In this document: positions 7,929 through 16,812 of the stretch, one piece after another
Numbering within the stretch: the first letter of the stretch is position 1
Layout: each line of letters starts with the position of its first letter
Assembly: GCF_001186155.3 (NCBI RefSeq)
Contig: NZ_CP016540.2
Coordinates: 620,001 to 684,000 of the forward strand
Reading direction: 5' to 3'
Length of the DNA: 64,000 bases
Origin: Planococcus versutus
GTDB lineage: Bacteria; Bacillota; Bacilli; Bacillales_A; Planococcaceae
Made by a program: the position numbers and the translations under genes
The notes under the pieces: model-generated
The model's input: the letters and a program-made list of their open reading frames with translations, nothing else
What the model was told of the DNA's origin: nothing
The model's database searches: none

Positions 7929-8595
7929 TTTTTTCTCCTCTCCATAATTCTCTGTTTATTTTGTCTTCATTTGCAAAAACATAATCCCTCCCTTGCAGTA
8001 TATGTTCTTTCATAGCTGATTTTGCTCGTTCCGGTTCACGATTCCTGATTGCCTCGATTAGTGTTTTATGCGATTCGAGTGATTGAAGTAATTTAGTTTC
8101 TGAATACCAGTAGAAAGATCGGAAGATTAACGGTACGACAATTACTTTTCCAATGTGAAAGCGCAGGTGTTCATTATTGGTCGCTTCAAAAATAGCTTCA
8201 TGGAAAGCTTGATTAGTCTGCTGGATATTCTGGATACTGGTGAGATCTGATTGGGTATGTTTAGCAATTGCTTTTTCATAAAGCTCATTTGTTTCTATAA
8301 TTTTTTTTAGATTTTCTGCCGAACAGTTTAAAGCGGCTTCACCAGCTGCCATACTTTCAAGAATTGAGCGAAGATCATAGATTTGTCTTATGTCAGTCAA
8401 TGAAAACTCTCGTACGATCACTCCTCTCCGTTGGAACGGAGTAACTAATCCGTCAGATTCCAATTGCTGAATGGCTTTCCGAATTGGTGTACGGCTAATG
8501 TTCAGCTGAATGGCTAACGCTTCTTCAGTTAAGCGCTGTCCTGGTTCGAAATCTCCTATAATAATAGCACTTTTAATAATAGTATATGGATCCAT
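7921..8595 (-). CDS. GntR-family transcriptional regulator, FCD subfamily
   Basis: 224 residues. The N-terminal winged helix (residues 5-70) has LTEEALAIQLNISRTPIRKA followed by IQQLESDGLVTPFQRRGVIV, typical of GntR proteins. The rest is an all-helical FCD ligand domain (IYDLRSILESMAAGEAAL, then paired His residues in FHEAIFEATN and SHKTLIEAI that usually hold a metal and a carboxylate ligand). It probably senses an organic acid or pathway intermediate and controls the divergent operon and itself. GAGGTG precedes the ATG. Two ATTGTATAC boxes lie in the divergent intergenic region, one of them inside its own promoter, consistent with autorepression. Confidence 0.85.
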   Translation of the reverse strand: MDPYTIIKSAIIIGDFEPGQRLTEEALAIQLNISRTPIRKAIQQLESDGLVTPFQRRGVIVREFSLTDIRQIYDLRSILESMAAGEAALNCSAENLKKIIETNELYEKAIAKHTQSDLTSIQNIQQTNQAFHEAIFEATNNEHLRFHIGKVIVVPLIFRSFYWYSETKLLQSLESHKTLIEAIRNREPERAKSAMKEHILQGRDYVFANEDKINRELWRGEKND

Positions 8596-8613
8596 AAACT
8601 CACCTCATTGTAT

Positions 8614-8642
8614 ATTGTATACAATAGTAAGGGATGTTACAA
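8614..8642 (-). promoter_or_regulatory. Promoter of the GntR/lyase operon with embedded operator
   Basis: On the minus strand TTGTAA (8642-8637) and TACAAT (8619-8614) are separated by 17 nt, a good SigA layout. The perfect palindrome ATTGTATACAAT (8614-8625) covers the -10 box. It matches the TNGTNNNACNA pattern of FCD-type GntR operators. Confidence 0.65.
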
Positions 8643-8650
8643 ATTTAGTT

Positions 8651-8677
8651 GGATTTATTATAGTATATAATAAATCC
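8651..8677. promoter_or_regulatory. 27-bp perfect inverted repeat in the divergent region
   Basis: GGATTTATTA and TAATAAATCC flank a 7-nt centre (TAGTATA). It has no T-run and lies upstream of the GntR promoter, so it looks more like a protein-binding site than a terminator. The binding protein is unknown. Confidence 0.4.
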
Positions 8678-8766
8678 TTTTCACTTATTTAAGCTGTTAA
8701 ATGAAGGTTTATTAGATTATTTTTAGTTTTTATTAATAATGTGTAAATTTTTAAAAATAAAATTAT

Positions 8767-8795
8767 TGACCTATTGTATACAGAATGTTAAAGTT
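8767..8795 (+). promoter_or_regulatory. Putative promoter/operator of the amidohydrolase-HyuAB operon
   Basis: TTGACC at 8767 could be a -35 box with a weak AT-rich -10 around 8788-8794. ATTGTATACAGA (8774-8785), a near copy of the GntR palindrome, lies between them. A repressor bound here would block the divergent operon. The rest of 8678-8977 is AT-rich leader; a purine-rich GGAGGGAGGAGGGGG run lies at 8844-8858. Confidence 0.4.
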
Positions 8796-8977
8796 GCAAT
8801 GCGTTCAGATAATTTAATCTATTCTGAAAATAGGTATTATAAATGGAGGGAGGAGGGGGTGTAAAGCAGGAAGGAAGGAAATAAATACTAACCTAGCTAA
8901 ATCAAAATACGAAATTAACACCATTTTTAAAATAGTTTTGTTTGCACTACTTCATAATTTGATAACTGGAGGTTGTT

Positions 8978-9613
8978 ATGAATATTGAAAAGTCTAGTGG
9001 TTTTGCACAAAACTCTGGGATGGGTCTGAATCCGGTCATACTGGTTGTAGATTTTATGAAAGGTTTTACAGATCGGGATTCACCATTAGGTTCTAATCTT
9101 GATAATGAAATAAAAGCTACAAACGAATTACTGAATATTGCTCGAAAAGAATGTGTTCCAATTATTTTTACATCTGTATCTTATGATCCTGGTTTTCAAG
9201 AAGGAGCGCATTTCATTCGTAAGATTCCTGCTTTAAAGATTTTGAGTGCAGGAAGTGAAGCGTGTGAAATTGATCCGCGTCTTGAGCGAAATGAACAGAC
9301 TGAATTGTTAGTCGTAAAGAAATTTGCAAGCGCTTTCTTTGGAACAGCGATTTCATCTGTGCTATCTCATCAAAGGATAGATACGGTGATAATTGTTGGA
9401 TGTTCCACTTCGGGTTGTATACGCGCCACTGTAGTAGATGCACTTCAACATGGCTATTTAGTCGTCGTACCTGAAGAGTGTGTAGGTGATCGTTCTCAAT
9501 CAGCCCATGATGCAAGCCTCTCCGATATTCAAATGAAATATGGAGATGTAGTTAGTTTAGAAACGGTAAAAAAATATCTAACACATTTAAAGGGGGATAT
9601 AAGCAATGTATAG
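8978..9613 (+). CDS. Isochorismatase-family amidohydrolase (N-carbamoylsarcosine amidase/maleamate hydrolase type)
   Basis: 211 residues of the cysteine-hydrolase (isochorismatase-like) fold. The catalytic triad is visible: Asp25 in VILVVDFMKGF, Lys114 in VVKKFASAFFGT and Cys147 in GCSTSGCIRA, the last a signature of N-carbamoylsarcosine amidases and maleamate amidohydrolases. Such enzymes release ammonia from an open-chain amide or carbamoyl group. Placed directly before HyuA/HyuB, it should hydrolyse the amide left after a cyclic amide or imide is opened. TGGAGG lies about 8 nt before the ATG. The gene overlaps hyuA by 8 nt, showing translational coupling. Confidence 0.8.
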   Translation: MNIEKSSGFAQNSGMGLNPVILVVDFMKGFTDRDSPLGSNLDNEIKATNELLNIARKECVPIIFTSVSYDPGFQEGAHFIRKIPALKILSAGSEACEIDPRLERNEQTELLVVKKFASAFFGTAISSVLSHQRIDTVIIVGCSTSGCIRATVVDALQHGYLVVVPEECVGDRSQSAHDASLSDIQMKYGDVVSLETVKKYLTHLKGDISNV

Positions 9614-11654
9614 AGTGGCAGTAGACGTCGGTGGAACTTTTACAGATATAGTATTACAAAATGAAAAAACTGGTGAATTTTTTGGTACAAAAACACCCTC
9701 TACGACGCATGATCAGTCAGAAGGATTAATTACAGGAATCAGGAAGATTTGTAAGGAACAAAATATAGACGTCAATGACATCCATTCAATCATCCATGGG
9801 ACGACTGTTGCAACTAATGCAGTTCTTGAAGAAAAGGGAGCAAAGGTTGGATTGATCACTACAGCAGGTTTTGAACAAATTTTACATGTAGCGCGCTCTT
9901 GGACGCCGGCACCTGTAAGTGCTTGGATGGGTTTCTTAAAGCCTGAACCTCTAGCAGATCTAATTCACACTGCTGGAGCAAAAGAACGAATGACTGCTCA
10001 AGGTACTGTACATCTAGTGCTTGATGAAGAAGATATTAAAGAGAAAATCAAAGGATTTTATGATCAGGGAATTCAGAGTTTAACGATTAGCTTATTAAAC
10101 TCCTATGCCAATTCAGATCACGAAGAGCGTATTAGAGAAATAGCGGAAGAGATCAATCCTGATATTCCAGTTTCTATTTCCCACGATATACTCCCTGAAT
10201 TCAGAGAGTACGAGAGAACATTGACAACAGTAATGAATTCTTATGTTCGACCATCCATGCAATTATATTTGAACAATGTAGCAACTAAACTAGCAAATGA
10301 AAAAGTAGAAAGTCATATTAGTATCGTTCGATCCGACGGTGGATTGATGAGTATCGAAGCGGCATCTTCAAGACCGGTTCATACGATGCTGTCAGGTCCG
10401 GCAGGTGGAGTAACTGCATCAGCGATGATTGGTAATCAAACGGGATATAAAAACATTATTTCATTCGATATGGGTGGAACTTCAACAGACGTTTCATTGA
10501 CATACAATGGAGTGCCTAAAGTAGTAAGAGAAACGCTAGTTGGTGTATTCCCGGTTAAATCTCCTTCTCTAGGTGTAGTCAGTATCGGAGCAGGCGGAGG
10601 GTCAATCGCTCACGTTCCATTAACAGGAGCATTGCGAGTGGGACCAAGAAGTGCGGGTGCAACACCTGGACCTGCTTGTTATAGCAAAGGCGGAACGGAT
10701 CCGACTGTAACAGATGCCAATATGGTATTAGGTTATCTGCCAGCAAGTTTAGTTGGTGGAGAGATGAAGTTGGATATCGAAGCATCTAAAGAAGCGATCA
10801 AGCCAATAGCTGAGAAACTGGGTGTCGATGTATATGCGGCAGCGCTAGGAATTTATAATATCGTCAATGAAAATATGTACGGTGCTACGCGTGTCGTATC
10901 TGTAGAAAAGGGTTATGATCCACGTGAGTTTTCTTTATTAGCACTAGGTGGAGCAGGGCCGTTGCATGCAAATGCGATTGGAGATTTATCGGGAAGTTTC
11001 CCGGTTATCATCCCTCCAACTCCAGGAGTACTATCAGCTTTAGGTTTCTTACAAGCGGATATCCGAAATGAATACTCTAAAACGTTCATTAAGCTATTGA
11101 GTCAATTGCAGACAGAGGACGTTGTTTCTGAACTGACAGGACTTGGAGATAATTGTGATCAGTGGCTTGCAGGCGAACACGTTCCTGCTAATCAGCGTAC
11201 GACCAAATACGAAGTGGATGTTCGATACTTGAGACAAGGCCATGAAATTCCGTTTGAAATTGATTTGAATAAGTTGAAAGAAGAAGGCTTAGCTCTAATC
11301 AAGAATAGATTCGACGAGATGCACCAAGTTGCTTTTGGATTCAAAATGGATACTGAAGTGGAAATCGTCAATGTTCGTGCAGTAGCAATTGGAAAAGTGG
11401 ACTCGCCAAAACTTCCAACAGTTAAACCTGGTGATTCAGATGCATCAAAAGCTATTGTTGATGACACGCATGAAGCGTATTTCGATAATGCGTTCCAGAA
11501 GACATTGATTTATGACCGTCACTTCCTTGTACCTAACAATAGAATAACAGGTCCCGCAATTGTCACACAAAAAGATAGTACGACTCTTATCCTCCCAGGA
11601 AATGTTGCTGTGGTAGATGAGAACTTAAATCTATTAATCCAAAGGGAGGCATAA
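9606..11654 (+). CDS. hyuA: HyuA-type subunit of an ATP-dependent cyclic amide hydrolase (hydantoinase/oxoprolinase A)
   Basis: 682 residues, the normal length for the hydantoinase A/N-methylhydantoinase A family. An ASKHA-type ATPase core is visible: VDVGGTFTDIVLQ (phosphate 1), GTTVATNAVLEEKGAKVG, LSGPAGGVTASA, then SFDMGGTSTDVSL (phosphate 2) and SIGAGGGSIA. It pairs with HyuB to hydrolyse an internal amide bond using ATP, as in 5-oxoprolinase and N-methylhydantoinase. The actual substrate cannot be read from sequence. A GGGGG-type ribosome site precedes the ATG. HyuB begins 3 nt after its stop, so the two subunits are made together. Confidence 0.85.
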   Translation: MYRVAVDVGGTFTDIVLQNEKTGEFFGTKTPSTTHDQSEGLITGIRKICKEQNIDVNDIHSIIHGTTVATNAVLEEKGAKVGLITTAGFEQILHVARSWTPAPVSAWMGFLKPEPLADLIHTAGAKERMTAQGTVHLVLDEEDIKEKIKGFYDQGIQSLTISLLNSYANSDHEERIREIAEEINPDIPVSISHDILPEFREYERTLTTVMNSYVRPSMQLYLNNVATKLANEKVESHISIVRSDGGLMSIEAASSRPVHTMLSGPAGGVTASAMIGNQTGYKNIISFDMGGTSTDVSLTYNGVPKVVRETLVGVFPVKSPSLGVVSIGAGGGSIAHVPLTGALRVGPRSAGATPGPACYSKGGTDPTVTDANMVLGYLPASLVGGEMKLDIEASKEAIKPIAEKLGVDVYAAALGIYNIVNENMYGATRVVSVEKGYDPREFSLLALGGAGPLHANAIGDLSGSFPVIIPPTPGVLSALGFLQADIRNEYSKTFIKLLSQLQTEDVVSELTGLGDNCDQWLAGEHVPANQRTTKYEVDVRYLRQGHEIPFEIDLNKLKEEGLALIKNRFDEMHQVAFGFKMDTEVEIVNVRAVAIGKVDSPKLPTVKPGDSDASKAIVDDTHEAYFDNAFQKTLIYDRHFLVPNNRITGPAIVTQKDSTTLILPGNVAVVDENLNLLIQREA

Positions 11655-11657
11655 TAT

Positions 11658-13424
11658 ATGACGAAAATCGATTCGATCACAGTAGATATTATTGAAAATG
11701 CCCTAAAGAACAGTAAAAATGAAATGGATGTCACGCTATTTAAAGCAGCAATGTCTCCAGTTATACGAGAGCAGCATGACTGTTTCCCAATGATTACAGA
11801 TGCTGAAGGCAACATGGTAGTAGGGAACTTTGGCTCCCACGTTCCTGAAGTTGTAAAGCAATTCCCTGAAGGCGTACAAGAAGGCGATGTCATTTTTGTA
11901 AGTGACCCGTATACGAGCGGTGGATCTGTTTCACACGTAAACGACTGGATGATTATTTTGCCGATTTTCTATGAAAGTACGCTCGTCGGATACTCTTCTA
12001 TGTTTGGTCACGTGATTGATGTAGGAGGCCCAGTACCATCCAGTATGCCAGTTGATGCACGAAGTATTTACGGAGAAGGAGTAAGATTTCCTCCGGTTAA
12101 ATTATTTGCCAAAGATGTACTGAATGAAGCGGTCATTGCTATCATCAAAGCCAATTCAAGAACTCCGCTTGAGAACTATAGTGATTTAATGGCACTTGTA
12201 GCGTCATGTAGAACAGCAGAAAAGCGTGTACAGGAAATTTGTTCTCGCTTCGGAATTGAAACATATTTCGCAGCGATGAATGCAGCACTTGAACGTACAA
12301 ACTTGATGATGCGTGATCTGATTACGAAAATATTACCAACAGAGCCTGTGTCATTTGAAGACTTCATTGATGACGATGGATTAGGTAATGGACCATTTAA
12401 GATGAAACTGACAATCTGGCGTGAAGATGATCATGCGTACTTTGATTGGACAGGAACAGATCCACAGTCACCAGGACCGATTAATTACTATTTGAGTGAG
12501 CCAATGTTTAAAATGTTCATCGGTTCATTCCTGATTTCAGCATTTGACCCAGACATCAACTTTAACGACGGATTCTATGACGTACTGCACGTCATATCTC
12601 CAAAAGGAACATTGATGAATCCTGAATTCCCAGCTGCATTAGGATGTAGAACACATGCGTTAAGCCGTATGTTCGACGTATTAAGTGGAGCACTTTCAGT
12701 GAATGCACCAGATAGCAGTCCGGCAGCAGGATATGGAACAAGCCCTTACTTTATCTTCTCAGGAGTAGATGCTAAAGGAGATAAATTCAATCTGATGGAA
12801 GTTCAGTATGGCGGGCTTCCCGGAAGACCAATTGGTGATGGATTGGATGGTCACTCATGGTGGCCGGCATTTGTAAATATCCCTACTGAATATTTGGAAA
12901 CATATTATCCGTTAATTGTAGATTCATATAAAACAGGTACAGATTCTGGAGGCGCTGGATTCTACCGTGGCGGAAATTGTAACGAGAAACTTTACACAAT
13001 TTTAGCAGACGGCATCGTTTCTATTCACGATGACCGTGCATTAATCCAACCTTGGGGAATTAATGGTGGAGAGCCAGGATCATGTTCTTCGAAAACATTG
13101 ATCAAACAAGATGGAAAAAGAATTCATCTTGCTTCAAAAATTGATGATGTAAAAGTAGAGAAAGGCGATCAAATCTTATTCATCACTGCTGGAAGTGGTG
13201 GATGGGGAGATCCTCTTGATAGACCGGCTGGAAAAGTACAGTCGGATGTCAGAAGAGGGCTTGTAAGTAAGGAGAAAGCTCTAAAATCTTACGGAGTTTA
13301 TCTTAATGATTATCTTGAATTGGATGAAAAACAAACAGAAGCTATTCGCGCGAAAATCAAAGTTGACAGAGGTACTTTGGAATCGTTCAACTTCGGAGAA
13401 AGAAAAGAGCAAGTGCACGCGTAA
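11658..13424 (+). CDS. hyuB: HyuB-type subunit of an ATP-dependent cyclic amide hydrolase (hydantoinase/oxoprolinase B)
   Basis: 588 residues, as usual for hydantoinase B proteins. Typical stretches are SPVIREQHDCFPMITDAEGN, FGSHVPEV, VSDPYTSGGSVSHVNDW, the FDWTGTDPQSPGPINYY block and the C-terminal TDSGGAGFYRGG and AGSGGWGDPLDR, all conserved in oxoprolinase beta-type subunits. It carries the hydrolytic site that works with HyuA. GGGAGG lies just upstream of the ATG. A long hairpin separates it from the CoA-transferase gene. Confidence 0.85.
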   Translation: MTKIDSITVDIIENALKNSKNEMDVTLFKAAMSPVIREQHDCFPMITDAEGNMVVGNFGSHVPEVVKQFPEGVQEGDVIFVSDPYTSGGSVSHVNDWMIILPIFYESTLVGYSSMFGHVIDVGGPVPSSMPVDARSIYGEGVRFPPVKLFAKDVLNEAVIAIIKANSRTPLENYSDLMALVASCRTAEKRVQEICSRFGIETYFAAMNAALERTNLMMRDLITKILPTEPVSFEDFIDDDGLGNGPFKMKLTIWREDDHAYFDWTGTDPQSPGPINYYLSEPMFKMFIGSFLISAFDPDINFNDGFYDVLHVISPKGTLMNPEFPAALGCRTHALSRMFDVLSGALSVNAPDSSPAAGYGTSPYFIFSGVDAKGDKFNLMEVQYGGLPGRPIGDGLDGHSWWPAFVNIPTEYLETYYPLIVDSYKTGTDSGGAGFYRGGNCNEKLYTILADGIVSIHDDRALIQPWGINGGEPGSCSSKTLIKQDGKRIHLASKIDDVKVEKGDQILFITAGSGGWGDPLDRPAGKVQSDVRRGLVSKEKALKSYGVYLNDYLELDEKQTEAIRAKIKVDRGTLESFNFGERKEQVHA

Positions 13425-13437
13425 AGAACATTTGAAT

Positions 13438-13469
13438 GAAGCACTTGTGCGTAATAACACAAGTGCTTC
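13438..13469 (+). promoter_or_regulatory. Intercistronic 12-bp hairpin
   Basis: GAAGCACTTGTG and CACAAGTGCTTC form a perfect 12-bp stem around an 8-nt loop, 14 nt after the hyuB stop. There is no T-run, so it is more likely an mRNA processing or stability element that separates hyuAB from the downstream CoA genes than a full terminator. Confidence 0.6.
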
Positions 13470-13514
13470 ACAAGTGTATAATGCGAAATATGAAATGTTA
13501 TTGGAGGACTACTT

Positions 13515-14723
13515 ATGACAGATGATAAAGAGAAATTACCATTAGAAGGTGTACGTGTTTTGGAGCTCGGTACATTATTAGCCGGACCTTTTACTGGTCG
13601 TTTGCTTGGGGATTTCGGTGCTGAAGTAATTAAAGTAGAAGCGCCTGATAAGCCAGACCCAATGAGACAGTGGGGACAGCAAAAAGATGGAGAAGCTCTT
13701 TGGTGGCCTATTCAATCCAGAAATAAAAAATCGGTGACGTTGAATTTACGAACTGAAGAAGGACAACAGATTTTTAAGGAATTGGTCAAAGAATCGGATA
13801 TTATTATCGAGAATTTCCGCCCAGGCACAATGGAGAAGTGGGGGCTCTCATACGAAATATTATCTGAGATCAATCCTGGAATTATCATGACAAGAACTTC
13901 AGGCTTCGGCCAGACGGGACCTTATAAAGAAAGAGCAGGATTCGGAAGTGTAGGAGAAGCAATGGGTGGACTGCGCTATGTAACTGGTTTCCCGGATCGT
14001 CCGCCATCAAGAATCGGTATTTCAATTGGCGACACATTAGCAGCACTTTTCGCAACGATTGGTACATTAACAGCATTACAGGAAAGACATAATTCAGGCA
14101 AAGGACAAGTTGTTGATACTGCGATTTACGAGTCGGTATTCTCTGTTATGGAAAGTATTATTCCCGATTATTTATTGGCTGATTATGTACGTGAACGGAT
14201 GGGGAATATTTTACCTGGAGTATCACCGTCTAATATCTACATGACACAAGATGAAACGTATATTGTAATCGGTGCAAATGCTGATGGTGTGTTCAAGCGT
14301 TTGTGTAAAGCAATGGGACAACCTGAATTAGCGGAAAGTTCGAAGTATGCAACGCATCACGCGCGGAGCGATAATATGACGGAACTCGATGAATTAATTG
14401 AAGTATGGACAAAAACACAGACAGCAAAAGATGCGTTATCTATTTTGGCTGAAGAAGGCGTGCCGTCAGGTTTGATCTATTCTGCTAAGGACATTCTTGA
14501 AGACCCTCAGTATGAAGCGAGAGAAATGATCATTACACGTGAACACCCAGTATTGGGCGATTTCCCTATGCCTGGTGTTGTTCCGAAACTGAGCCGTACT
14601 CCTGGTGAAGTGAAAACTGTAGGCGCGGAAGTGATTGGCAAGCACAACGAAGAAATTTACGGTGGCTTATTACGCTATGATGCAGAAAAACTAAAAGCGT
14701 TAAAAGAAAATAACGTTATTTAA
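13515..14723 (+). CDS. CaiB/BaiF family (family III) CoA-transferase
   Basis: 402 residues, the standard length. The N-terminal LEGVRVLELGTLLAGPFTGR, LLGDFGAEVIKVEAPDKPDP, SRNKKSVTLNL, NFRPGTMEKWG and GFGQTGPYKERAGF are family III hallmarks. The Asp in GQVVDTAIYES is the expected acyl-enzyme residue. These enzymes move CoA between carboxylic acids; family III includes succinyl-CoA:citramalate and itaconate CoA-transferases. The neighbouring LeuC/LeuD pair and HMGL-like lyase suggest a hydroxy-diacid such as citramalate as acceptor (inference). TGGAGG precedes the ATG at about 8 nt. The LeuC-like gene follows after 21 nt. Confidence 0.85.
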   Translation: MTDDKEKLPLEGVRVLELGTLLAGPFTGRLLGDFGAEVIKVEAPDKPDPMRQWGQQKDGEALWWPIQSRNKKSVTLNLRTEEGQQIFKELVKESDIIIENFRPGTMEKWGLSYEILSEINPGIIMTRTSGFGQTGPYKERAGFGSVGEAMGGLRYVTGFPDRPPSRIGISIGDTLAALFATIGTLTALQERHNSGKGQVVDTAIYESVFSVMESIIPDYLLADYVRERMGNILPGVSPSNIYMTQDETYIVIGANADGVFKRLCKAMGQPELAESSKYATHHARSDNMTELDELIEVWTKTQTAKDALSILAEEGVPSGLIYSAKDILEDPQYEAREMIITREHPVLGDFPMPGVVPKLSRTPGEVKTVGAEVIGKHNEEIYGGLLRYDAEKLKALKENNVI

Positions 14724-14744
14724 ATTGAGTTAGGTGGGATAGTC

Positions 14745-16169
14745 GTGGGACAGACTCTATATCAAAAACTCTGGAATCAGCATCTTGTGGTAAAGGGAGT
14801 TTCGCAGCCTGATATCGTCTATATCGATCTTCATCTTATCCATGAAGTTACGTCTCCCCAGGCATTCGATGGTCTGAGGGAAGAAAACCGAAAAGTACAT
14901 CGGCCGGACAGAACACTTGGCACGATGGATCATGGTGTTCCGACAACCGATCGTAGTTTACCGTTTGAAGACGATATTGCAAAGAAACAAGTGGATGCAC
15001 TTCGAAAGAATTGTAAAGATTTTGGTATTAAACTATATGATCTATTTAGTATAAATCAAGGTATTGTTCATGTAATTGCACCTGAATTAGGTTTTACACA
15101 ACCTGGTCAAACGATCGTCTGTGGAGATAGCCATACGGCAACACACGGTGCATTCGGTACACTGGCGTTTGGAATCGGTACAAGCGAAGTGGAGCACGTT
15201 TTGGCAACTCAAACGCTAAAGCAATATCAATCAAAATCGTTAGCTGTAAATTTTGATGGTGAACTTTCTTTAGGTACGACAGCGAAAGATATCATGCTTG
15301 CGCTGATTGGTAAGTTCGGTCACGATTTCGCTACAGGATATGTTATTGAATATCGTGGAGATATCGTGCGCAACTTAACGATGGAAGAACGTATGACGAT
15401 TTGTAATATGTCGATCGAAATCGGTGCTCGTGCCGGCTTGATGGAGCCTGATGAGACAACATTCACTTATGTGAAAGGTAAACCTCATGCACCAAAGGAA
15501 AGCGAATGGGATGAAGCACTATCTGAATGGAAAAAGCTCTACAGTGATACGGATGCAATTTTCGATTTGGAAGTCAGCTTGGATTGTAGCGTAGTGGAGC
15601 CACAAGTGACATGGGGTACAAATCCTAGTCAAGTTGTATCGATCAATGATTGTGTTCCTAGTGCAGAAGGATTGTCTAAAGTACAAGCTGAGATGACTGC
15701 TAACGCATTGGAATATATGGCACTTGAAGCAGGTACACGAATCGTTGATATTGCTATAGATACAGTATTCATAGGTTCATGTACAAATAGTAGAATTCAA
15801 GATTTAAGAGAAGCCGCGCATATAGTACGCGGCTATAAAGTTGCGAAGGGTCTCAGGGCACTCGTTGTACCTGGATCACAAAATGTTAAAAAACAAGCTG
15901 AAGAAGAAGGCTTGGCAGAAATTTTCATCAATGCCGGCTTTGAATGGCGTGAAGCAGGATGCAGTATGTGCTTGGGAATGAATCCTGATGTAGCACAACC
16001 TGGCGAACGAGTTGCGTCTACTTCCAATAGAAACTTCGAGGGAAGACAAGGACGTGGTGCAAGAACACATTTGGTGAGTCCTGCAATGGCAGCTGCAGCT
16101 GCAATAGAAGGACATTTTGTAGATGTGCGTAACTGGCACGTAAAGCTTGAAGAGGAGGTAGTTGAATGA
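14745..16169 (+). CDS. LeuC-like large subunit of an aconitase-family hydro-lyase
   Basis: 474 residues. The [4Fe-4S] ligands are present: Cys346 in [12 protein letters not shown], and Cys406 and Cys409 in [24 protein letters not shown] and the C-terminal [20 protein letters not shown] are typical of isopropylmalate isomerase large subunits. It forms a heterodimer with the next gene and should add or remove water on a short unsaturated dicarboxylate. The operon has no leuA or leuB, so biosynthesis of leucine is unlikely. Known non-leucine relatives act on maleate, citraconate or dimethylmaleate. The start is GTG at 14745 with TAGGTGGG upstream. Its stop overlaps the LeuD-like ATG (ATGA). Confidence 0.85.
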   Translation: MGQTLYQKLWNQHLVVKGVSQPDIVYIDLHLIHEVTSPQAFDGLREENRKVHRPDRTLGTMDHGVPTTDRSLPFEDDIAKKQVDALRKNCKDFGIKLYDLFSINQGIVHVIAPELGFTQPGQTIVCGDSHTATHGAFGTLAFGIGTSEVEHVLATQTLKQYQSKSLAVNFDGELSLGTTAKDIMLALIGKFGHDFATGYVIEYRGDIVRNLTMEERMTICNMSIEIGARAGLMEPDETTFTYVKGKPHAPKESEWDEALSEWKKLYSDTDAIFDLEVSLDCSVVEPQVTWGTNPSQVVSINDCVPSAEGLSKVQAEMTANALEYMALEAGTRIVDIAIDTVFIGSCTNSRIQDLREAAHIVRGYKVAKGLRALVVPGSQNVKKQAEEEGLAEIFINAGFEWREAGCSMCLGMNPDVAQPGERVASTSNRNFEGRQGRGARTHLVSPAMAAAAAIEGHFVDVRNWHVKLEEEVVE

Positions 16170-16768
16170 AACCTTTTCTAACACAAACGGGTATCGTAGC
16201 ACCGTTAGAGCGTTCTAATATTGATACGGACGCAATTTTGCCAAAGCAGTTTCTGAAGAGAATCGAAAAAAGTGGTTATGGCCAATTTCTATTTTATGAC
16301 TGGCGGTATACAGGTGACGAAGAAAATCCGGATTTTGTTTTGAATAAGCCGCCTTATCGGAATGCCAGCATTTTATTGACTGGTGAAAACTTTGGCTGTG
16401 GTTCTTCTAGAGAACACGCACCTTGGGCATTGAAAGATTTCGGATTTGAAACGATCATTGCTTCTTCATTCGCAGATATTTTTTATAACAATTGTATTAA
16501 AAATGGAATACTACCTATTAGAATGTCAAAAGAGTATATCCAAGAGCTTTTTAAGAAAGTTAATGGACATGAAGGATACGAGCTAACTATTAATCTTGAG
16601 TCCAAAACAATTGTAGGTGATAGTGGAGAGTCAGTATCTTTTGAGATAGATGATTATATGAGAAATATGTTGTTGGAAGGTTTGGACGAAATCGGATCTA
16701 CAATCAAGCATATGCAGGAAATTGAGAAGTTCGAAGAAACGCATAGAGTTTTTTATAGTATCACATAA
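16166..16768 (+). CDS. LeuD-like small subunit of the same hydro-lyase
   Basis: 200 residues, typical for LeuD. Conserved text includes [34 protein letters not shown] (substrate-binding loop with the Ser-Ser-Arg motif) and [20 protein letters not shown]. It supplies the swivelling domain that completes the active site of the large subunit. The 4-nt overlap with the upstream gene supports equal production of both subunits. Confidence 0.85.
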   Translation: MKPFLTQTGIVAPLERSNIDTDAILPKQFLKRIEKSGYGQFLFYDWRYTGDEENPDFVLNKPPYRNASILLTGENFGCGSSREHAPWALKDFGFETIIASSFADIFYNNCIKNGILPIRMSKEYIQELFKKVNGHEGYELTINLESKTIVGDSGESVSFEIDDYMRNMLLEGLDEIGSTIKHMQEIEKFEETHRVFYSIT

Positions 16769-16812
16769 CCTGGACTTGAATGATCCAGCTAAATACGAAG
16801 GGGTGGATTATA

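Noticed and set aside
8978..13424. Plain creatinine/N-methylhydantoin pathway
   Set aside because: HyuAB plus an N-carbamoylsarcosine amidase-like enzyme would fit, but no creatinine deaminase or sarcosine oxidase is present and the CoA-transferase, hydratase and lyase genes would be unexplained. It remains an alternative.
14745..16768. leuC/leuD of leucine biosynthesis
   Set aside because: No leuA, leuB or ilv genes are nearby and the pair sits in a CoA-ester catabolic operon, so gene symbols are not assigned.
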